64,000 nt of DNA from Iodobacter sp025352645 (GCF_033446605.1 NZ_JAWQUO010000023.1:18473-82472); one strand, 5' to 3'. Shown: positions 40,133 through 49,772, counted from the first letter of the stretch. Notes: generated by a model from the letters alone, not told the origin. Program-made: numbers and translations.

Positions 40133-42688
40133 ATGGGGGCTTTAATCGAAACGGTCATTGACCAGTTTTCTAGGCAAGGCATGCCTGCCATTGATGCGGT
40201 ATCTCTGCGGGCGGATTCTAATAAGCATGTGTATGGGCCACAAAAAAAAGCGTGGTATCGCCTGTATGAGTATATTTCACCTAAAACAGGGAAAATATGG
40301 GTAAGCGGATTTTTTGGCTATAAGGATCGATGGTGGCCGGTGGAGCAGGCGGAGCAAGAGCCTATTCCTGTAGAGGAACGGGCCGCCGCGCAATTGGAGT
40401 GGGAGCGTAAAGAGGCCGAGTACCAGGCTAAGATAAAAATTGCTGCTGCTAATGCGGCATCAAGAGCACGGCAGCAGCTGCAAGAATCAGCAAGGGCTGG
40501 TGAGTCTGCGTATTTAGCACGCAAGCACGTCGCGAAGGCAGAGGCTGTGCGCTATATGCAGCGGGATAAATTAGGCTGGATTATTATTCCGCTCCTGCGC
40601 TACGACCTCGGTGAGATTGTAGGCTCGCAAAAAATAAGTCCTAAGAAGTTTCCTGATGGCAATGATAAGTTTTATAACAAGGGCATGGCTAAGACGGGTG
40701 CGGCGTGCAGGCTGGGTGAAGAGCCATTAGATGGTGATCTGATTCTGATTGCTGAAGGGTATGCGACGGCGGCAACAGGCAGGGAGGCAACGGGCTATCA
40801 ATCCCCTGTGTTTATGGCGCTAGATAGTGGCAATTTGCTGCCCGTTGCCCGCATATTAAGGGCTAAATACCCGCTGAGCCCCTTGTTATTTTTGGCTGAT
40901 GATGATTACTTGCCAACAAAAAAAGGGGATGAGAATTATGCAGGAGAAAAGAAAGCAGCAGCGGCAACTCAAGAGCTTAAAAACGCTGTTTATATATTGC
41001 CTGTTTTTACCGCTGTACGTAGAGCGGCGCCTGATGATGAAGCTCTGCCAAAGCTAACTGATTTTAATGATCTGCATATTGCAGAGGGCATTGATGCTGT
41101 AGCTAAGCAAATACAGAGTGGCATTGCCCTGCTGTTAACCCCTAAGACTGTGGTAGCGCCTGCCATCCCCGCACCCCTTCCTGTTGTTAGCGCCGCGCAG
41201 CAAACTGGGGGGGCAGGGGGTGAAGGTTTCACTCTTGAATTAATGCTGGCCAGATTTGCGCTGATTATTGGTGAACGACGGGTGTGGGATACTGCTGAGC
41301 AAATGGTGATGAAATGGCCTGGCTTCGCCGCATTGGTGGGGCGAGCTCAGGCTGCTGAATGGGAGGCGCGGGCAGATAAACGCACAATGCGCCAAACCGA
41401 CCTACCAAAAATTAAGCGTGGCAAAGCTGTGGATGATGCCACGCTGGGTGCTAGTGCGATGCTGATGGAGCGCTATACCTTGCTCTACGGTACCGAAACA
41501 GTTTGGGACGCGGATAATCGTATTGTTTTGAGTTTGTCCGCCGTGCGGGCAGCTTATGGCGGTGATGCAGTTAAATTTTGGCAAGAAAACCCACTGCGCA
41601 AGATGATTAATGCTGAAAATTTAGTATTTGATCCGACTCAGACTGTCGATTTAGATACGCATGTAAATCTGTTTGCAGGGATCCCGCTGAAGCCAGTTTT
41701 TGATGATGATTTGGCAGACCCTATTATTGGTTTGGTGATGCATCTTTGTAACCATGACGCGAAGGTTTATCACTGGTTAATGCAATGGCTGGCTTTGCCT
41801 TTGCAGAGACTGGGTAGCAAGATGGATTCATCGGTCTTGATGTTTGGTGAGAAGCAGGGCACGGGTAAAAGCTTGTTTTTTGAAGGCGTAATAAAGGCGA
41901 TTTATACCGAGTACGCCACAACAATTGGCCAGCATCAGCTGGATAGCCAATTTACAGCGTGGCAATCGAGGCGCTTATTTGTGCTGGCTGAGGAGGTGGT
42001 TGGCCGTGCTGAGAAATACAGTCATATCGGTACAATTAAGCATCTGGTTACTGGCCGGACGGTGCGTATTAATGAAAAGAATATGCCAGAGCGCGAAGAG
42101 GCCAATTTTGCAAATATTGTCTTTTTGAGTAATGAAGTACAGCCACTGCACTTGGAGCTAGATGACCGGCGTTTTTTAGTGGTGGAACCTAAAACTTTGC
42201 TCAGCCTGCCAGCGCAAGCAGAAATGAAACTGGCGCTGGCAAATGGGGCGATTGCTGCGTTTTATGATCATTTGATGCGCTACCCAATTGATAAAGGTTT
42301 TGATGAGCGTAGCAAGCCGCCAATGACTACAGCAAAAGAGAGACTGATTGAGTTTGGTTTGCTTAGCTGGCAAATATTTTATAGGCATTGGGTTGACGGG
42401 GATTTGTCTGTGCCTTATTGCTCTTGTCGCACAGAAGATTTGTTTGCTGCATATAAGAAATGGAGGGAAAAAGAGTCTGGCTCGTCAGATAAGCTTACGC
42501 AGACTAAATTTTCGTGCTTAATGTCATCTCGATTAAAAAAATCACGAGAGCATTTGTCATCAGGGTATGATCGTAAAAAAGCCATGGTGTTTATCATTGG
42601 CTCTCCGCCAGAAAGTGAAAGCTTGGGTGCTTGGCTTACCACGGAATGCGAGCGTTTTTCTAATAGCTTGCGTGGAGAGTTTGATTAA
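40133..42688 (+). CDS. D5-type primase-helicase
   Basis: An 851-residue replication protein. The N-terminal part (to about 130) is charged and helical. A TOPRIM-type primase region follows around 200 with LIAEGYATAATG and FLADDD as metal residues. The C-terminal superfamily 3 helicase has Walker A GEKQGTGKS near residue 573, then VLAEEV and IVFLSNE for Walker B and sensor. It would prime and unwind phage DNA. GTG 40127 is a possible alternative start. No separate DnaB/DnaC-type gene is present, in keeping with this fused type. Confidence 0.87.
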   Translation: MGALIETVIDQFSRQGMPAIDAVSLRADSNKHVYGPQKKAWYRLYEYISPKTGKIWVSGFFGYKDRWWPVEQAEQEPIPVEERAAAQLEWERKEAEYQAKIKIAAANAASRARQQLQESARAGESAYLARKHVAKAEAVRYMQRDKLGWIIIPLLRYDLGEIVGSQKISPKKFPDGNDKFYNKGMAKTGAACRLGEEPLDGDLILIAEGYATAATGREATGYQSPVFMALDSGNLLPVARILRAKYPLSPLLFLADDDYLPTKKGDENYAGEKKAAAATQELKNAVYILPVFTAVRRAAPDDEALPKLTDFNDLHIAEGIDAVAKQIQSGIALLLTPKTVVAPAIPAPLPVVSAAQQTGGAGGEGFTLELMLARFALIIGERRVWDTAEQMVMKWPGFAALVGRAQAAEWEARADKRTMRQTDLPKIKRGKAVDDATLGASAMLMERYTLLYGTETVWDADNRIVLSLSAVRAAYGGDAVKFWQENPLRKMINAENLVFDPTQTVDLDTHVNLFAGIPLKPVFDDDLADPIIGLVMHLCNHDAKVYHWLMQWLALPLQRLGSKMDSSVLMFGEKQGTGKSLFFEGVIKAIYTEYATTIGQHQLDSQFTAWQSRRLFVLAEEVVGRAEKYSHIGTIKHLVTGRTVRINEKNMPEREEANFANIVFLSNEVQPLHLELDDRRFLVVEPKTLLSLPAQAEMKLALANGAIAAFYDHLMRYPIDKGFDERSKPPMTTAKERLIEFGLLSWQIFYRHWVDGDLSVPYCSCRTEDLFAAYKKWREKESGSSDKLTQTKFSCLMSSRLKKSREHLSSGYDRKKAMVFIIGSPPESESLGAWLTTECERFSNSLRGEFD

Positions 42689-42693
42689 AATTG

Positions 42694-43002
42694 GGGCAGG
42701 GTGGGCAGGGTTTGGGTCATGGCTTTAGACCAACCCTGACCCACATCAAAACAAATAACGGCGCGGCTTAGCGCCGTTTTTGCGTTTTTGGCAGGGTTGT
42801 TTTACATCTTTCCGTGTGCACGTATAAAGCTTGTTTCTCCTCTACCTCTTTCTATTAAGACGCGAGGAAAATTATATACACGGCAATCTATTTATAAACC
42901 CTGTCTACTGTGTACAAATGAGTTAGAAGCTAATGGTTATAAGGGTTTGACGTGGGTCAGGGTTGATCAGTAACTATGACCCATACCCTGTCAACCCTGC
43001 CC
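42694..43002. repeat. Large inverted repeat with 54-bp arms downstream of the primase
   Basis: Arms 42694-42747 and 42949-43002 are equal in length and about 80% complementary. The best block is CAACCCTGACCCAC (42731-42744) against GTGGGTCAGGGTTG (42952-42965), which is perfect. Each arm contains its own GGGTCA/TGACCC dyad. The 201-base centre holds a terminator and a weak 61-codon frame I do not accept as a gene. It starts 5 bases after the primase stop. A replication-related site or a small mobile element would fit. Confidence 0.7.
42757..42782 (+). terminator. Terminator after the primase gene
   Basis: AACGGCGC (42757-42764) pairs perfectly with GCGCCGTT (42771-42778) around GGCTTA and is followed by a T-run. 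Confidence 0.8.
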
Positions 43003-43105
43003 ATATCCACAATGTGCTGGTTTTGTGGTTTAAAATCACGGGTATAAATAAAGCTGGGCAATGATCTGGCTAAGGAGTCTCCATGCGGGTATTGCGGAGG
43101 CGAAC

Positions 43106-43576
43106 GTGGTTGATATTCATGAAGGCAAGACGGCTATCGAGTTGCTCGAAAATTGGGCAGGTTGGTTGCGTGTTAGTACGGGCAATAAGTCTGGGTTTTG
43201 CAGCTCAATGTATATGTCGCCAGAAGAGAAAGCATTAGCGGGTGGCGTGTGCCGTGAAGCAAAGTTTAATGAGCAGCATGGCATGCGTGTTGAAGCGATG
43301 CTGGCCGTTATGATGCAGAACTCAAAGCAACAAGGTTTTGTTAGGCTGTTGAAGCAGCACTATCATTTTCGTGCTAATCCTCATGCAGTATGCCGAAAAG
43401 AAGGCTTACCTATTGAGAGTTATAAATGGCATGTTGAACGAGCGGTGAAAGTGTTTGAAAATGTTTTTGTAGAAAATAGCTTGACGGCTACAAAAATGCT
43501 ACGCTACCATTCACTCAACAATTCGATACCGCCACGGCGAGAGCAGAACCCTTCAAGGGTGCTTCTTTGCGCCTAG
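43106..43576 (+). CDS. Q-like late antitermination protein
   Basis: A 156-residue protein from GTG 43106, placed by GGAGG 5 bases upstream; an earlier in-frame ATG at 43061 lacks a site this good. IELLENWAGWLRVSTGNKSG near the N-terminus and HYHFRANPHAVCRKEGLPIE resemble phage Q/RusA-linked antitermination proteins. It sits between replication and late genes and is followed by a terminator at 43587, the right place for a Q protein. It would let RNA polymerase read through into the late operon. Confidence 0.65.
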   Translation: MVDIHEGKTAIELLENWAGWLRVSTGNKSGFCSSMYMSPEEKALAGGVCREAKFNEQHGMRVEAMLAVMMQNSKQQGFVRLLKQHYHFRANPHAVCRKEGLPIESYKWHVERAVKVFENVFVENSLTATKMLRYHSLNNSIPPRREQNPSRVLLCA

Positions 43577-43586
43577 TGCAATCAAG

Positions 43587-43608
43587 CCCCGCTCCTGCGG
43601 GGTTTTTT
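43587..43608 (+). terminator. Terminator between Q-like gene and late operon
   Basis: CCCCGC (43587-43592) pairs with GCGGGG (43597-43602) around TCCT and is followed by T6. Confidence 0.85.
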
Positions 43609-43802
43609 GTTGTCTGTTATTTATGCTTTGCTCTATCAGTTATCACTCCTCTTTTAACGCCCTGCCGCTTGGTGGGGCGTTTCTTTTTGTAGGAAGCAAA
43701 AGCCAGCGCGGTGCGGGGAACCATTCCCCTTAAGCCTCTGTCCCCATGCGCCCGCTGCCTTTTGCTTCTTCTAATTTTCACGCCTCGAAGGAGGTGATCT
43801 AT

Positions 43803-44192
43803 ATGCCGTATGCAGCAAAGCGTCCATGTGCTCATGCGGGTTGCAAGTCCTTGGTGGGTGCTGGCCAGCGTATGTGTGCAGAGCACCGTAAGCAGTCGCA
43901 ACGTGAGCAAGATCAACAGCGCGGATCTGCTAGTGAGCGTGGTTATAACGTGCGCTGGCAAAAGGCGCGGGCAACTTATCTACGATCACACCCGCTATGT
44001 GTAATGTGCAAAGCAGAAGGGCGTTTGATGGCAGCACGGGTGGTTGACCACATCACCCCCCATCGCGGCGATCAAGAGTTGTTCTGGGATACAAAGAACA
44101 ACTGGCAAGCGCTGTGCACTACGTGTCATAGCAAACATAAGCAGCGGATTGAGAAAGCTTACGGAAAAGAGGGTGAAAAGCGAAAAATGTAA
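43803..44192 (+). CDS. Phage HNH endonuclease
   Basis: A 129-residue HNH nuclease starting at 43803, where AAGGAGGTGA precedes the ATG by 5 bases. The zinc/metal core is CVMCKAEGRL, then DHITPHRGD (catalytic His), NNWQALCTTCHSKH. N-terminal cysteines (PCAHAGCKSL and RMCAEH) make a second zinc site. HNH proteins beside terminase genes cooperate in genome packaging of HK97-type phages. It precedes TerS as expected. Confidence 0.9.
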   Translation: MPYAAKRPCAHAGCKSLVGAGQRMCAEHRKQSQREQDQQRGSASERGYNVRWQKARATYLRSHPLCVMCKAEGRLMAARVVDHITPHRGDQELFWDTKNNWQALCTTCHSKHKQRIEKAYGKEGEKRKM

Positions 44193-44380
44193 GCATTTTG
44201 ACGATACTTACATGAGGGGGGTATAAAAACTCTACGTGTAAGTTTGTAAAGACCGGTCGCTTAACATCATTTTTTCGCGGAGTGTTTTTAGAAGGGGGGA
44301 GGTCTAACAATTTACCTGCTCCTGTGCCATTAATTGATAGCGTTTGCTTTTTTTGCAGCAAAACGCATAGGAAACGCTGT

Positions 44381-44878
44381 ATGAGCCAAGAGAGACCGCC
44401 TTTTGCGGTGATTCAGGGAGGGATTGGTAAATCGCCGCTGGTTACGGTTGGAGAGGTCATTAGCCCTGCCAAGCCGCCTGGGGAGATGAACACACAAGAA
44501 CGACGTGTTTGGGATTACATTTGTGAGCGCCTACGTGAGGCGGGCATCGACCACGGCACTTTTGGATTAGCCGCAATGGTTGTTTGTAAAACATACATTC
44601 ACTGGATTCAAGCAGAGTCAGAGCTCGCAAAAATTAAAGATAGCAATTTCGGTAGTTATTTGATTACTACGCCGAATGGGTTTTCGCAGCCACATCAGAT
44701 TTTTTATGTTGTATCTGCCCTAAAAAAAGAACTCTTACAATGGTTGCCTGAATGCGCACTGACAATCCCCTCGCTGTCGAACATCCGTTCCAAGACGGGC
44801 GATCAGTCGCAACAGGACGATCTGTTCGGCAACCTCGTCAATCACGCCGCAAACCGACCAAGCGCGTTCGGGCATTAA
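44381..44878 (+). CDS. Terminase small subunit, P27 family
   Basis: A 165-residue protein from ATG 44381 (AGGAAA upstream). NTQERRVWDYICERLREAGI and AAMVVCKTYIHWIQAESEL are typical of P27-type small terminases, which recognise the packaging site. A longer in-frame start at 44282 would include a Cys-rich unrelated stretch. The last 127 bases overlap the large-subunit frame. The packaging (cos or pac) site probably lies in 44193-44380. Confidence 0.8.
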   Translation: MSQERPPFAVIQGGIGKSPLVTVGEVISPAKPPGEMNTQERRVWDYICERLREAGIDHGTFGLAAMVVCKTYIHWIQAESELAKIKDSNFGSYLITTPNGFSQPHQIFYVVSALKKELLQWLPECALTIPSLSNIRSKTGDQSQQDDLFGNLVNHAANRPSAFGH

Positions 44879-46569
44879 TCCCGCCAGAAGATCAGTGGCA
44901 GGAATGGGACCGAACGTATGGTGTGCCGGTACTGCAATATGAAATAACGGTGGGTGAGTACGTTTACTTAGCTGTTGAGCGCCACTACAGAGATCTACAA
45001 CAAGCCCACAAACGTGGGCTATTTTTTCGCCCTGATAAAGCTTGGCACATCATCCACTTTATCCAAGATTACTTTTTCCACGTTAAAGGGCCGCTGGCTG
45101 GCACGCCCATTCTGCTGGATCCATGGCAACTGTTTTGGACAGCCTGCAAATATGGCTGGGTAAAGGCGGACGGCACGCGTCGCTTTGGTCGTGCTTATGA
45201 AGAAGTGGCTCGAAAAAACGGAAAATCAACATGGACTGCACCGCAAGGGGCGTATTTGTTTATGGCTGATGGTGAAATTGGTGCCGAAGTTTACGCGGTT
45301 GCAACCACACGGGAACAAGCCATGACCGTGTTTAAGCCCGCGTTTGATAACTTCAAGCGTTGGGCAAAACGTAGCCCCGGCATTGCGCGTAGCTTTAATA
45401 TTTTTAACGGGATTAATCAAGAAAAAATCACCTTTGACAGCAGCGTATTTAAGCCACTGCCCGCAAATGCAGACAACCTAGATGGTTTGAATCCGTCTGC
45501 AATTTTGTTTGATGAGCTGCACGCCCAAAAGGATCGTGCCGTTTGGGATGTAATGGTCTCGGCACTCGGTGCGCGGTCACAACCCATGCTAAGTGCTATT
45601 ACCACCGCTGGTTTTATTTTGGATGGCATTTGCACTGAAGTGCGTGGTTATTTAATCAGCGTGCTGAAAGGCCAGCGAGTTGATGACAGCTTGTTTGGCT
45701 ACGTTTACACGCTGGATGAAGGTGATGAGCCGCTGCAAGAAAAAAACTGGATTAAGGCCAACCCTGCACTCGGCAAAGGAAAGTCACTTGAATACATGCG
45801 CACGCAAGCCCGCATGGCGGCGGCCACACCGGGCGCGTTAGCTAACTTTAAAACGAAAGACTTAAACCTGTGGGTGAATGATGCAGAAGGCTGGTTTGAT
45901 TTGGATGTATGGGATAAGGGCAAACAGGCTTTTGATCCCGCTTGCCTTCGTGGGCGTCGTTGCTTTGGCGGGCTCGATCTTGCAAGCACCCGTGACCTCA
46001 CCGCGCTGGCATTGGTTTTCCCGCCGGAATATGAAGCTGAGCCGTGGCATGTACTTGTTTATACCTGGGCCCCGCAAGCAAAAATCGAAGCACAGGCGGA
46101 CGATGCAGCCCCGTATGCCCGTTGGCGTGATGATGGCTGGCTGATAGAAACGCCCGGCGATGTCACTGATTACACGCCAATTAAGGAAAAAATCCTGCAC
46201 GTTATGCGGGATTTTGAACTTGTAGAGCTCGGATATGATCGCTGGAACGCCTTGCAACTGGCCAATGAGCTGCTAGAGGCAGATGTGCCATTAGTGGAGA
46301 TTCCACAAAATACAGGTGGCATGTATCCCGGTAGTAAAAAACTGGAAGAGCTGGTTTACAGCAAACAGCATGCGCAAGGCGGCAACCCCGTTTTACGTTG
46401 GGCGGCAGGCAATGTGGCACTGCTGTATGACAGCAACGGGAATTATCGGCCAGATAAAAAGAAATCTAACGTCAACGGGCGCATAGATCCTGTCGTTGCC
46501 GAGGTGATGGCATTGAGCTGTGCGATGCGCCATGAAAAACCGAACCAACCACGGATTACTATTTTATGA
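44752..46569 (+). CDS. Terminase large subunit
   Basis: A 605-residue packaging motor. Walker A is RKNGKST (154-160), Walker B AILFDELHA (about 248-256). The C-terminal RNase-H-like nuclease begins GGLDLASTRDLTAL near residue 405 (Asp first metal ligand). It translocates and cuts DNA at the portal. The assigned start overlaps TerS by 127 bases, more than usual. The first 45 residues are basic and low-complexity, so a later start near 44880 is possible. Confidence 0.93.
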   Translation: MRTDNPLAVEHPFQDGRSVATGRSVRQPRQSRRKPTKRVRALIPPEDQWQEWDRTYGVPVLQYEITVGEYVYLAVERHYRDLQQAHKRGLFFRPDKAWHIIHFIQDYFFHVKGPLAGTPILLDPWQLFWTACKYGWVKADGTRRFGRAYEEVARKNGKSTWTAPQGAYLFMADGEIGAEVYAVATTREQAMTVFKPAFDNFKRWAKRSPGIARSFNIFNGINQEKITFDSSVFKPLPANADNLDGLNPSAILFDELHAQKDRAVWDVMVSALGARSQPMLSAITTAGFILDGICTEVRGYLISVLKGQRVDDSLFGYVYTLDEGDEPLQEKNWIKANPALGKGKSLEYMRTQARMAAATPGALANFKTKDLNLWVNDAEGWFDLDVWDKGKQAFDPACLRGRRCFGGLDLASTRDLTALALVFPPEYEAEPWHVLVYTWAPQAKIEAQADDAAPYARWRDDGWLIETPGDVTDYTPIKEKILHVMRDFELVELGYDRWNALQLANELLEADVPLVEIPQNTGGMYPGSKKLEELVYSKQHAQGGNPVLRWAAGNVALLYDSNGNYRPDKKKSNVNGRIDPVVAEVMALSCAMRHEKPNQPRITIL

Positions 46570-47864
46570 GCAACTGGTTAAAGCGATTGATTAGAGCCAA
46601 GGACGAATCCCACTCGATTGAAGCCAAGGACGAATCCCGCTCGATTGAAAATCCAAATGTCCCATTAAATGATGCAAATTTAATTGGACATTTGGGTGAG
46701 TCATTACCAAGCACGGCTGGGGCCCCTGTTTCTGCTCAGTCCGCGATGACTTTATCCTCGGTTTACGCCGCAGTGAGAATTTTGGCCGAGACGGTTGGAA
46801 GTTTACCGCTTCAGGTTTACAAGCGGGCTGAGTCTGGCAAAGAAAGCGCCAGCAATCACCGGCTGTACTCAATTTTGCATGACACACCCAATCGGCTGAT
46901 GACCAGTATGGTTTTCAGAGAAGTAGGCATGGCGCATTTAGCGCTTTGGGGTAATTTTTACGCTGAGCTTGAGCGCGATAAAGCAGGGCGGGTGATTGGG
47001 CTTTGGCCTATTCACCCTAGCCGTGTCAGGGTATTTATGTCAGATAGCGGGGATAAGCGCTATGTAGTTTATGGTGTAAAAGGGGGGCAAGTTACCCTTT
47101 TCGATGAAGATATTTTACATATTCCAGCCCTTGGTTTTGATGGTTTAGTTGGCCTATCACCGCTGCGTTTGATGCGAAATGCCATAGGGCTGGGCTTGGG
47201 GGCTGAGCAATATGGTGCTCAGCTTTTTGCGAATGGGGGGCGGCCATCTGGAGTCTTGAGTACATTAGGTAAACTTACAGATTTGCAGGTTGAGCAATCC
47301 AGAGCGCGCTGGAAACAAGTATACGGTGGGGCATCCGATGGGAATCAAGTTGCCGTTTTGGAAGGCGGGCTAACGTATCAGGCAGTTAGTATGCCTCCTG
47401 AAGAAGCTCAGTTCTTACAGACGCGGAAATTTCAGATTAGCGAGATTGCCCGCATGTTTCGTGTTCCACCGCATATGCTGGCTGATCTGGAGCGAGCTAC
47501 ATTCAGCAACATTGAACATCAGGGCATTGAATTTACAACGCATAGCATTCGCCCATGGCTGGTGCGTTGGGAGCAGGAGCTCAATAGAAAGCTATTTGCT
47601 GGCACAGAATATTTTTGTGAATTTAGCTTAGATGCGCTCTTGCGTGGTGATGCTAAGAGCCAGATGGAAGGCTTTGCCATCGCCCTTAGAAACGGCATCT
47701 TTTGCGTGAACGATGTGCTGGATAAGCTAAACATGCCACGGGTTGAGGGGGGCAATAAGCGTATGGTTCAGGCTCAAATGATTCCGCTCGATAAAATTGG
47801 AGAGTTAAATGACAACAGCAGTGGAAGTGATGGAAAGGCGGGTTCAGGAGACGGGCAAGCTTGA
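46566..47864 (+). CDS. HK97-family portal protein
   Basis: A 432-residue portal forming the dodecameric DNA gate. It includes ALWGNFYAELERDKAGRVIG and LWPIHPSRV early, and FQISEIARMFRVPPHMLADL plus TFSNIEHQGIEFTTHSIRPW later, all family hallmarks. It overlaps TerL by 4 bases and the protease gene by 56 bases. Residues 11-28 are two copies of a nine-residue unit (AKDESHSIE, AKDESRSIE) from a 27-bp tandem duplication. Confidence 0.94.
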   Translation: MSNWLKRLIRAKDESHSIEAKDESRSIENPNVPLNDANLIGHLGESLPSTAGAPVSAQSAMTLSSVYAAVRILAETVGSLPLQVYKRAESGKESASNHRLYSILHDTPNRLMTSMVFREVGMAHLALWGNFYAELERDKAGRVIGLWPIHPSRVRVFMSDSGDKRYVVYGVKGGQVTLFDEDILHIPALGFDGLVGLSPLRLMRNAIGLGLGAEQYGAQLFANGGRPSGVLSTLGKLTDLQVEQSRARWKQVYGGASDGNQVAVLEGGLTYQAVSMPPEEAQFLQTRKFQISEIARMFRVPPHMLADLERATFSNIEHQGIEFTTHSIRPWLVRWEQELNRKLFAGTEYFCEFSLDALLRGDAKSQMEGFAIALRNGIFCVNDVLDKLNMPRVEGGNKRMVQAQMIPLDKIGELNDNSSGSDGKAGSGDGQA

Positions 47865-48432
47865 ATTGCGTAAGCAAAAGCGCAGTGATGACGATACATC
47901 TGAATCGCAAATTACTATCCGTGGTTATGCCGCTGTTTTCAATAAGCTAAGCTTCAATCTTGGTGGATTCCGTGAACAGATTGCGCCAGGTGCGTTTGAT
48001 GGTGTGATGAATGATGATGTGCGAGCATTATTTAATCATGATGCTAATTTTGTTTTAGGCCGCTTATGTGCGGGGACGCTGCGCCTTGGTCAGGATGCAA
48101 CAGGGCTTTGGTATGAAGTTGATTTGCCTGATACACAGGTCGCTGAAGACCTTGCCGAATCTATTGGCCGTGGGGATGTAACTCAATCCAGCTTTGCATT
48201 TAGCGTGAGCTACGATGGGCAGAGCTGGGATGAAGATGATGAAGTAGGCACGGTACGCACGATTGTAAAAATCTCGCGCTTATATGATGTTAGCCCTGTT
48301 ACCTACCCCGCATACCCAGATTCAACCATTGCAACACGTAGCATGAATGAGTGGCGAAGCCAATCAACGGCAAAACAGCAGCATGAGGCAGTGGCAAGCC
48401 GTAAACGCCAAATGAAAATTCTCGGTATTTAG
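47809..48432 (+). CDS. HK97-family prohead protease
   Basis: A 207-residue U35-type serine protease that matures the capsid. ITIRGYAAVFNKLSFNLGGF and REQIAPGAFDGVM start the fold. The catalytic His lies in ALFNHDANFVLGRL and the Ser in GDVTQSSFAFSV. It starts inside the portal gene (56-base overlap), with GGAGAG just before the ATG. It should cleave the delta domain of the capsid protein encoded next. Confidence 0.93.
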   Translation: MTTAVEVMERRVQETGKLELRKQKRSDDDTSESQITIRGYAAVFNKLSFNLGGFREQIAPGAFDGVMNDDVRALFNHDANFVLGRLCAGTLRLGQDATGLWYEVDLPDTQVAEDLAESIGRGDVTQSSFAFSVSYDGQSWDEDDEVGTVRTIVKISRLYDVSPVTYPAYPDSTIATRSMNEWRSQSTAKQQHEAVASRKRQMKILGI

Positions 48433-48446
48433 TTTTTTCCTTGAAG

Positions 48447-48469
48447 ACCCACATCCGGTGGGTTTTTTT
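48447..48469 (+). terminator. Terminator between protease and capsid genes
   Basis: ACCCAC (48447-48452) pairs with GTGGGT (48458-48463) and is followed by T6. It would partly separate capsid mRNA from upstream genes, or stop only when antitermination is absent. Confidence 0.7.
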
Positions 48470-48507
48470 ATGCCCGCCGCGCGCGGGTTTTTTTATTGGG
48501 GTTTTAG

Positions 48508-49761
48508 ATGGATAAGAAGCTACAAGAACGGCGCGCGGCGCTGGCCAAGCAAATGCGTGAACTGCATATGTTGGCAGAGAAAGAAAGCCGTGGTTTTTCC
48601 TCTGATGAGGATTCGGCTTGGAGCAAGATGGAAGCCGATCTTGATGATCTTGATAAGCAGATTAAGCGATCTGGCAAATTACATACTCTGGATCTTGATT
48701 TAGGTAGTAGTGCCGGTGTTCGTTCGCTGCAGAGTGCTGACGATGTAGCGCCGAATGATGAAGAGTTTTCACATAGTGCTATTTTCCGCTCATTTTTAAC
48801 GAGTGGTATTGCGGGCATGTCACAGCAAGAGCAGTTGATTGCCCGTAAGCACATGGATCAATCTAAAGAGCTTCGTGCATTTGCTGCTGGCTCAGCAGGG
48901 GCCGGTGGGGTAACAGTCCCTCCTGACTTTTTGGCAAAGCTTGAAATTGCCTTAAAAGCCTTTGGCGGCATACTGAATGTGGCAGACGTTATGCGCACCG
49001 ATACTGGCGTAACCCTGCCTATGCCTACATTTAACTATGCCAATGTAGTTGCAACAATTATTGGCGAGGGGCAAACCAGTAATACTGATAGCAGTACACC
49101 ATTTGGTGTTGCAAACATCGGTGCATTTACATACCGCACGCCAGTTTTACCCGTTTCGTATGAATTTTTGCAGGATTCGGCATTTGGTGAGCAATATATT
49201 GTTGATGCGCTCGCTGGGTCGATTGCCCGTGGTTACAACGCTCATGCGACGACCGGCGATGGTGTTGGTAAACCCCGTGGCATTTTGTTAGATGCGGCGG
49301 CGGGTAAGGTGGGCAGCACAGGGCAAACGAATGTGATTACCTACGATGATGTGATTGATCTGATTCATTCTGTTGATCCCGCTTATCGTGTTGGCAGTAA
49401 GTTTATGCTGCATGATTCATCGTTAAAGGTCTTGCGTAAGTTGAAGGATACAACTGGGCGTCCAATTTGGACCCCTGGCTACGAATCTGGCATTACCGGC
49501 CTAGCACCAGACACCCTGTGTGGCTACGCATATGAAGTAAATCAAGATATGCCCGTGATGGCCGCCAATGCCAAATCAATTATTTTTGGTGCGCTGAATA
49601 AATATAAGGCGCGCATTGTGCGTGAAACATCTGTATTGCGCTTAACTGAGCGCTATGCAGAGAATCTGCAGGTAGCGTTTCTCTTATTTGCGCGTATGGA
49701 TGGCCGTTTGCTGGATGTAGGTGCGAATCCAGTGAAGTACTACGCCAACTCTGCGACTTAA
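48508..49761 (+). CDS. HK97-family major capsid protein
   Basis: A 417-residue capsid protein. The N-terminal about 100 residues are charged coiled coil (ERRAALAKQMRELHMLAEKE), the scaffolding delta domain removed by the protease. From about 130 the HK97 fold starts (AGAGGVTVPPDFLAKLEIAL). LPVSYEFLQDSAFGEQYIVD and the ending CDS stretch AENLQVAFLLFARMDGRLLD are family landmarks. Strong terminators lie on both sides. Confidence 0.95.
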   Translation: MDKKLQERRAALAKQMRELHMLAEKESRGFSSDEDSAWSKMEADLDDLDKQIKRSGKLHTLDLDLGSSAGVRSLQSADDVAPNDEEFSHSAIFRSFLTSGIAGMSQQEQLIARKHMDQSKELRAFAAGSAGAGGVTVPPDFLAKLEIALKAFGGILNVADVMRTDTGVTLPMPTFNYANVVATIIGEGQTSNTDSSTPFGVANIGAFTYRTPVLPVSYEFLQDSAFGEQYIVDALAGSIARGYNAHATTGDGVGKPRGILLDAAAGKVGSTGQTNVITYDDVIDLIHSVDPAYRVGSKFMLHDSSLKVLRKLKDTTGRPIWTPGYESGITGLAPDTLCGYAYEVNQDMPVMAANAKSIIFGALNKYKARIVRETSVLRLTERYAENLQVAFLLFARMDGRLLDVGANPVKYYANSAT

Positions 49762-49772
49762 CTAACCCAAAA

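Noticed and set aside
42788..42973. 61-codon plus-strand frame inside the inverted repeat
   Set aside because: No ribosome site, lies just after a terminator and partly inside a repeat arm.
43617..43961. 114-codon minus-strand frame over the HNH gene start
   Set aside because: Antisense to an HNH gene with a perfect ribosome site.
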